Assembly (NCBI GenBank): GCA_945859605.1
Contig: OX243827.1
Location: 21,454,968 to 21,518,967 of the forward strand
DNA from: Lumbricus rubellus
Taxonomy: Eukaryota > Annelida > Clitellata > Crassiclitellata > Lumbricidae
Length of the DNA stretch: 64,000 nucleotides
Direction of reading: 5' to 3'
The translations under genes were made by a program, and so were the position numbers. Shown one piece after another: positions 56,901-64,000 of this stretch. The first letter of the stretch is position 1. The number at the start of each line of letters is the position of its first letter. The notes under the pieces were generated by a model. The model ran no database searches. It was not told where the DNA came from and saw only the letters and a list, made by a program, of their open reading frames with translations.

Positions 56901-59900
56901 TATGAACAGCTACTATGAGTGCTACTGTCTTGGTAAGTAAGTATTGACTTTATAAGGAATCATGTGACAGGTTTCCAGCGTACCGTAAGACATATTTAGT
57001 CAACTTAGCTAGTATGGAAGAAATCAGAAATTAAGGAAGAAATATATAAACTCTACCCGGTGGATGTAACCCATTTCTGATAGATAGGACATTCCAGAAG
57101 CAATTCCACGTATCATTCCAATCAACTGAACAACTGAGAATTTTCCATCATTATTCTAAAATCAAAAAACCACCAAAATATTTAATTATCCTCTGAACAC
57201 AGAAATTGTGTAATTAGAGTAGTTTTGAGTGCGTATCTGGTGTGTTTTACTATATTAACTTGCATATTTGAAATCATCCTATAATAATAATGACAATATT
57301 AATAATGGTGATGATGATGTTTGAATGATGTTTGAAAGGCTCTCTTGGCATGGTTTCGAAAGCAGAAAAATTCAAACATCTAAAATATTAGAGACTACAA
57401 ATTTTGAAGCTGCATCTCACACACCCGAAGGAATGTATCCAGTGAACCATTTTCCATGTATTCCGTTACAATCATGATAGGATTACTCCTCGTCACTACG
57501 CCTTCCAGGTAGATGACGTTAGGATGATCAAACTGTCCCATGATGCTCGCTTCCGTCAAAAAGTCCAGACGATTCTTATCGGACGTTCCGGATTTGAGGG
57601 TCTTGATTGCTACGATTAGGTCACCGTTGCCTGGGAGACGCATTCGTCCTTTGCATACATCACCAAACTCACCTAGGAAAAGAAACATGAAACGTTAGTC
57701 ATACAAAATGCTGATTGCTGAACGATCAGTTCCGTGAGCTCTTAACATGACAAATGCATATTATAGAACAACATCCGAAGGTCCACTCAACCTTCCATTC
57801 GGCAGATGGCGTTGGTAAACTTAGCAGTAGGGCGTGATGGCAATTGCATGGCTGCCAACAGTTAAACTTGACACTTGTTATAACTTTTGATTATCCGTTC
57901 ATACTAGGAATTGTATGCTGCATCGTGAAATTAAATGAAAATTGTTACGGTACTGTTAAGTAACCTAGTCTATTAAGACAAAAAAAGCGTAACGCAAGCA
58001 TGTGCTAGCTGCGAGCAACTAATAGGCTAATGATGCTCATCTCAACTGTTACACTGTAAAATCCCATCTCGGTATTTTTAAAACATTGAACCAGTCAATT
58101 ACAAAGAAACAATGTTGTGTACTACTGTACTGGTAACTTTTTCTTAAATCAATTATTCGCACCACCAACCTAAATACTGATTTAAATTGATTCAGGCTAA
58201 TTATGCAGCTGCAAGAATCAGAAGTTATAGTTATAGCCTATAGGCATTCATTTATTTATTCATTCTCTATGGAGTTATATAGCACCCGTTCAAGAAAGCT
58301 ACTCAGGAGCGCTCCCAGCCCAGCCACTGCTAAAGCAAAGACTATGAAGCAAACGCATGTAGGCCTACCTCCACCAATGACGGCTTCAATCGTGATGCAT
58401 GCAGCATCGATCTCTTTCGTGAATTCTCTGACGGCTTGACTCGGATCTTCATATGTGTGTGGATCGACATAAGCTTGCAGCACTCCAGGTGGAGCAAATA
58501 GTGGCATCGTCACTGATAGTTAACAAAACACACAAAATGGTGGTTTACCAATCAAACATTACGCTCATACATACATATACAACATTGTACAAGCTCAGAT
58601 GTATACTCTGTGCCAGGACGCAAATGCATGGTTAGCCTATATATGGGACATTTTTGGCCCTGCAAAATTCAGACAGCAACAATGTAAACTTTTGTGAGGT
58701 GTGACAGTACTTTCATCGCATATATAAAGCTCAGAGTTTTGCATGATTTTTTTTTTATCAATTCCTGACTTGCAAGCCAGTAGGTAATAGACTAAGCAAG
58801 CCAGCCAGTAGTAGACTAACAACATGTTCCAAGCCACTTTGCACTCAATGACCCCATGAGTCATCAGGTCAATGTCAAGTTTGAGACAAAAGGGCACAAA
58901 GACGCCTTGAATCGCATTGTGTACTTTTAAAAACGTTGTAATGTAGAATCATTCGAAGCCTAAAACGCTTAACCTGATTCAACTAAAAAGAATATTCAAT
59001 CGCCAGAAATAATGGAGTCTTTATAAAGTACGTAATTATCACTTACGTCCGCCATCCAAGATCAGAGTTCCATCCAGCCCGAGAGAACACGGACCTGTAC
59101 AATGTAAAGCATAGAAACATGCCAATAATATTTGAGGTGTGAAAATTACCTGAAACTGAATAAGGCAGCGCAAAAATTCCAGTCAACCACTCACAGAGAA
59201 CAGTTACATTGCCCTGAAAAGCCAAAACACAGTAACTTCTTACTATAAGAGTCAAAGTTACTGTGTTTTGGCTTTTCAGGGCTTTAAAGTTGGCACACCC
59301 ACTCACACGTGCACACGCACACACAAAACTTAGGGAGTTATAATACGTACCACTGCTGTTTAGCATATCGCAATCTCCAGCACTCTTCTTTCGATCAATT
59401 CGACTATTCCTGCAACAAACACAAAATTCATCCTAATATCAACATGGAATTATACCATACAGTAATTGCACGATCAAATCAATAAGTAGATAAATTCAAG
59501 GATCAGGCAATCAGTCTGATACTAATCATAATCATAATCCAAATTCTTAAGAACCGCTCGAGAGTCAAGTGCAGGGCATCACTCTATTCACGAGCACTGT
59601 CACCCTATGGTTAGAGGTATAAAAAATCAATGCCAGGTGTCGCAGTAGTCACCTATGCCTGCTTTCAAGTGGTGCTTTAGAAACTTGGAGATTACGATAA
59701 CACCTACATGTAGTTCTAAAATGAAGTACTGCTACATTGCTCAGAAAAGCATACTATCACTGCTAATACCTGAATTAAGATATGAAACTAGAATAGACCG
59801 GCAAATGGCTGGAACACAATCACACAAATGTACAGTAACCTAAATGAATCTCTCTAGTCTATACCTGGTAGATTTATTGTAGGCATACCTTCTCACAAAT

Positions 59901-62056
59901 ATGGCGATGAAAACGATGACAATGAGCATGCAGATCACGATGGAAATAGCGAATCCAACCACGATTCCAATCGGATTTTCAGCTGGAAAATGAGCTGCAA
60001 AACAATAGAGTAAATAATAAAGTCTTATCCATTGCAACTTGCAAGTGTAGTTTACTTTTACAGCACCTACTCAAGAAAACTCGTCACACGTGCTCTCGAT
60101 CTAATGTTACAGTTAAGACCAGAAGCTATAGGTTCTGTCCTCAATGTTGAATTGCCCCAAATATCAAGACACAAAAACAGCTGAAGCCCTAGTCACAGAT
60201 TAAAAACTGAAATGTTTAAGAAGTCATGTCCCAATTCCAACCAGACCACCACCACCATCCTCACTGATTTAAACCATAGCCCCATGCTGCCTCTTCGGAT
60301 TGACCTCCCCGTAGGCCTACTCTGGTCTGGTTCCTAACGTCAAAGCAGCCTTTCTATGATGGATTTGATTTGATAATGCACCGGAATATTAGTTTGTGCG
60401 TAAGAACAGTCTGGAAGCCATTCTTTACTTTTCAAGTATAAGCTTACTTAAAATAAGCTAGTAACTGAGTAAGCATGTGAGCAAGTGTGTGCGAGTGAGT
60501 AGGCCTAACAGTAAGCGTGTGCGAGTAAGCGTGAGTGTGAATAAAATCAATAAATGAGTAAATTCAAGTAAGCAAGCTCGAATTTTTGTGTGTGAGCGTG
60601 TGCGAGAGTGAGAGTGTGTGAGTGAGTGAGTGAGTGAGTGAGTGAGTGAGTGAGTGAGTGAGTGAGTGAGTGAGTGAGTGAGTGAGTGAGTGGGTGAGTG
60701 AGTGGGTGGGTGAGTGAGTGAGTGAGAGTTATTAAGCAAGTATTAAGACCAGTGGTGTAGTCCTAAAAAATTAAGTGGGGGAACGCAAAAAATGAAGTGG
60801 GGGAACGCTTCATATTAGGCCTACAAATTTTTTCTCAATTATTAATTTATTGTTATTACAGTAGCCCTACTACTGTACTACTGTACTATTTTCATTTGTC
60901 ATTAGCTTTTATTTACAAGCCATTGAACACATATATCTGCGAAACTGCGAAAGGCTCCAGTAAGTAAGCAGCTGAAACTGTGAATCTTGAATTTTTTGTT
61001 TCCTCCCCGGAAAAAAGTGGGGGAACGGCGTTCCCCCGCGGAAAAAAGTGGGGGAACGGCGTTCCCCCGCGTTCCCCCCCCCCCCACTACACCACTGATT
61101 AAGACTAAACAATTCTATGAACTACAAGTAGTATGTTAGTTTTTACAAATTCATTCACCAGATTGCAATACCTACATATATGTCCTGTCGTACCATAGAT
61201 GACGTCACTGAACTCGCCCCATCCTTTATTGGTCTTGCCTCTGACCTACAAACAACGTACACACCCCAAATTTAAAATAGGTGATTTCATGGCTGAGTGG
61301 CTAATGCATCAGCTTCTAACCAGTGACCGTCTTTCAAATCCTGGGTCAGTCATGAAACATGAACGTGAACTGCAGCAGCCATAACAATTTATCCTGTTTC
61401 TTATGGCACGAATTCTGTTGAAGGGGATGAATCTCAAATCACGTTCATCTCATTAGAAGTTACAATCTAAAGTGAAGGTGGCAAGTGACAGCCAAAATAC
61501 AGCTGAACGTTATAAGTTTATAAAGCCTTGTCAGTAACCTAAACTTGGTCCTAAAGTATTATGTCAAATGGAATGTCCATTGCCAACTCAAAGGCCATGT
61601 GTAGCCTACCTCCCCTAAGTTTCTCATGGGCTGACAGCCTACTATACCTTCAAAAAATGAAAAGAGTGCACTTTTGTTATCAGAATGGAACCGTCAAGTA
61701 ATTGTAATTTTTAAATCCTAACATGAAATTTACACAACGCCGCTTCAAGAGACAAAAATGAGCAGATCCTCGGAACTAAACAACAAACCATTGTCAAATA
61801 TAGGCTACAATAGACTTTTTCAAGTACAAAGAAAGTACTCTGACCTGAAACGAGTATCTGGTTCGTTGCATCATGTTGTAGAGTGTGATGTTTTGCCATG
61901 CAGTTAAGTTGGACACATTGTCATCTGAGTTGTCATCCTTCCAGTACTTGACTTCGTACAGGTCGATGGTGATGTGCGACTGTGGACAGCTCCAACCGAG
62001 ACTGACGAAGTCTGTGCCGACGCTTGTTATACGCAGGTTGTTGATCTTAGATGGCA
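53702..62056 (-). CDS. Eph receptor tyrosine kinase, C-terminal 563 residues (5' exons outside window)
   Basis: Ephrin-binding receptor kinase for contact-dependent repulsion and boundary formation. Twelve minus-strand exons: 61845-62056, 61194-61245, 59889-59994, 59351-59409, 59047-59094, 58369-58512, 57425-57672, 57057-57155, 56092-56205, 55371-55565, 54733-54875, 53702-53975; all phases close. Order: FN3 end (SLGWSCPQ to GWGEFSDV), transmembrane helix ([20 protein letters not shown]), basic stop-transfer ([10 protein letters not shown]), juxtamembrane [10 protein letters not shown] with both regulatory tyrosines, kinase, SAM. Kinase residues present: GGGEFG loop, VAIK lysine, IHRDLAARN (split by an intron between R and D), DFGLSR, activation-loop Tyr in [37 protein letters not shown] to [13 protein letters not shown]. 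The C terminus DALLL could be a class II PDZ ligand. The kinase looks active. A/B subtype cannot be assigned without the ligand-binding domain. Confidence 0.96.
54075..54345 (-). repeat. LINE 3' end (reverse transcriptase C terminus)
   Basis: The minus strand reads [14 protein letters not shown], then a tail with CACTGGGAGCGCCTCTGAAC and GCTTTATAAATG plus a TACAATACAATACAATGAAT end. Same family as 37166-37440 and the short tail at 29525-29610. Confidence 0.75.
54733..58512 (-). other. Kinase-domain exons of the Eph receptor
   Basis: Six exons (58369-58512 with the juxtamembrane part, 57425-57672, 57057-57155, 56092-56205, 55371-55565, 54733-54875). All catalytic motifs are intact. The C-lobe ends [13 protein letters not shown], typical of Eph kinases. 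Confidence 0.95.
56228..56708 (+). repeat. Dispersed repeat, family 1, copy B
   Basis: It lies in the intron before the HRD exon. Head ACTAGCTGTACCTGGCCACG, a short CT-rich tract, core AAATGGCGGTCGAGCGGAAT, and tail TTGGAAAGTTTCATTTTTATTTATATAGATA match copy A at 490-1165. Preceded by a (TA)n run. Confidence 0.6.
59211..59282. repeat. Perfect 28-bp inverted repeat
   Basis: Arms 59211-59238 and 59255-59282 are exact reverse complements (GCCCTGAAAAGCCAAAACAC..) with a 16-base spacer. They lie in an Eph intron, next to a splice-like TTTTCAG on both strands. Confidence 0.88.
60595..60730. repeat. (GAGT)n microsatellite
   Basis: About 25 GAGT tetranucleotides; the Ser/Leu/Thr/His-rich minus-strand frame is an artefact. 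Confidence 0.95.
60750..61097. mobile_element. hAT-like MITE with perfect target duplication
   Basis: 348 bp with terminal repeats CAGTGGTGTAGT/ACTACACCACTG and an exact 8-bp duplication ATTAAGAC (60742-60749, 61098-61105). Near each end is the word GTGGGGGAACG, tandemly doubled at the right as AAAAAAGTGGGGGAACGGCG. It appears recent. Confidence 0.88.
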
Positions 62057-62084
62057 CTAGAAAAGTGAGTATCAATGTCAACGC

Positions 62085-62440
<356 letters not shown>

Positions 62441-62442
62441 TA

Positions 62443-63678
62443 ATACTGCTATTCCGGAGACGTAAAAATTCATTCTGGGAGACTGGGACAGTTATATAGA
62501 ACTCGTCAAGATCCGGCGCTACAAAACTTGCAACAACAACTTCTACAGGTAGCGTAAAATATCTCTCATCTTCATTATGTGCAGTGTAGTCTGTAGTGGA
62601 CTTATACGCACCACATAAATATAATATAACTTGAAAGTGAGCGCTTTGTGCAAACTGTCTCTAAAGCCTTGCTATTACTTCACTCCACCAAACTTCACAT
62701 CTTGGCTTCGACCCCCATTAACCCATCAAGCACCTCTCTACGTCTAGTTCACACGGGGCACCTGCACTGGCCTCCACGCCAATCCATCCAAAAATAGCGA
62801 CCGTCTCCTCCGAATGTTTACGCCGCCAACGTCGTCGCCACTCAATGAGATTCTGTCTCGTTCCGCGGATCAGTCACGACCACAATGCCAGTATTTACCA
62901 TCAATACGAGAAGTGCTTCACCCTGTCATCATCTTCAAATCCATCTCCATCATCTTTACCGGCGTTGTCAGGGCAAACAGCAAACTCCCCACTGCCTCCC
63001 CAACCTCGCTGGTCAACTGTATACGGTTTCCAACAAAAGACGCTAGTCAAATTCCCTCCGTCATCACTCTCTCTCCAATCAAAACGTCATCAAAGACACA
63101 CACACTCATACACAAACACGAACACACATATGGCGTACACTCAAACACAAGCACACACAGACACACACGCCCCCACACAGACACACACACACACACCGAC
63201 ACACACGCACAGCCACACAGACACACACGCGCACACACAGACACACGCCCACACAAAGACACACACTCATACACAAACACGAACACACATAGGGTCTACA
63301 CTCAAACACTAATGTATACACACCGACACACACGCCCACACAGGGACACACACGCCCACACAGACACAGACACACACCGACACACGCCCACACACACGGA
63401 TTTTCAGCCACACACCCAAAGTCTATTATCATTAATCATCACGATCCGGAAAGCAGCTACGGACACGAACAGCATAAACAAAAGGTCGATGAGAATCGGA
63501 CGATGCATGAAGCCGTTCACCAGTTCAGCCGTTCAGCAGCGATACATCATCAACACGCAGTTCATATCGACGGATCGGCAATTATCAGCAGCTCACAGCT
63601 GCGATGTGTTACCGTAATTACATTTTCCTTACGAAACGGTCGCACCTTTATGGACGACTGTTAAAGTGTACGGACTGG
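62443..63678. other. Region upstream of the visible Eph exons
   Basis: No Eph ectodomain exon was found here. 62814-63085 is unique sequence of balanced composition without a recognised domain; 63085-63420 is a CACA/CACG-rich microsatellite. A 267-codon plus-strand open frame spans both but is dominated by the Thr/His repeat. Confidence 0.6.
63085..63420. repeat. (CA)n-rich microsatellite with higher-order repeat
   Basis: CACACA interrupted by GAC/CGC. A block of about 40 bp (CTCATACACAAACACGAACA..) is duplicated at 63106 and 63266. Confidence 0.92.
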
Positions 63679-64000
63679 CAGGGGCGGATCCAGGGGGGGG
63701 GGGGGCAATCCGGCTATGCCCCATTTAAAAACTGCCATGGGACGTGGTCCCCCATTCGGTTTGAAAAATTAGTAATACGAATAGGGGTGTCATTGCATAT
63801 TGCCCCCCCCCCCCCATTAGAAAAATTGCATTGGACGTGGCCCCATCGGGTTTTCTTCTGAAGTTGTAAAAAAAGGTCATCAACTTTTTTGGCGGATGAA
63901 AAGTACTTTTTTCCTAAGCCAAAGACCGATGGCTAAAAAAGGTCATCAACTTTTTGGCGACCAACGACGAAATTTTTTCCCCTGTCCCAAGATCAAAGAT
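63679..64000 (+). mobile_element. hAT-like repeat, cut by the window edge
   Basis: It begins CAGGGGCGGATCCAGGGGGG and contains GGTCATCAACTTTTTTGGCG twice. It is a relative of 18661-18955. The right end is not in the window. Confidence 0.55.

Noticed and set aside
62814..63617. 267-codon plus-strand open frame upstream of the Eph exons
   Set aside because: More than half is a CA-repeat translation (Thr/His), the rest has no recognised domain, and no promoter or splice evidence was seen. It also does not encode an Eph ectodomain on the other strand.

Overview
This window is nuclear DNA from an animal, most likely a non-vertebrate marine metazoan. It has long AT-rich introns, many GT-AG introns with consistent phases, many small DNA transposons, and tRNA-derived SINEs. 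The gene content (a BCR/ABR-type RhoGEF-RhoGAP, an Eph receptor tyrosine kinase and a GKAP1-like protein) is typical of animals. The species cannot be fixed from the sequence. There is no bacterial operon structure, CRISPR array or intact tRNA/rRNA gene.

Layout: (1) 1-7361 is repeat-rich: a dispersed repeat, LINE tails, an internally deleted Tc1/mariner copy (2751-3753) and three SINEs. (2) 7362-28031, plus strand: 24 exons of a BCR/ABR-family gene encoding DH, PH, C2 and RhoGAP domains; its 5' end is not identified. (3) 30450-38839, minus strand: a nine-exon GKAP1-like gene, convergent with the BCR/ABR gene. (4) 39985-50012, plus strand: a seven-exon gene for an unrecognised coiled-coil protein of about 290 residues, divergent from GKAP1 across about 1.1 kb. 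Its third intron contains, on the opposite strand, a complete three-exon gene (43448-45585) for a ParB/sulfiredoxin-like protein with a basic tail. (5) 50013-53701: repeats and nothing else recognised. (6) 53702-62056, minus strand: the last 12 exons of an Eph receptor (end of an FN3 domain, transmembrane helix, juxtamembrane tyrosines, kinase, SAM); the ectodomain exons lie beyond the right edge. (7) 62057-64000: microsatellites and the start of a hAT-like repeat.

The gene models were built by hand from splice sites and checked by exon phase: within each model the phases close without frameshift. The BCR/ABR and Eph products both act in cell-shape and guidance signalling, but there is no sequence evidence that their adjacency is functional.

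Most notable observations: a tandem triplication of the end of a DH-domain exon together with its 5' splice site, leaving three in-frame alternative donors; the nested ParB-like gene; a 2.1-kb TTAA-flanked element that splits a SINE and carries LINE sequence and repeated palindromes; and a hAT-like element with a perfect 8-bp duplication that has captured a reverse-transcriptase fragment.
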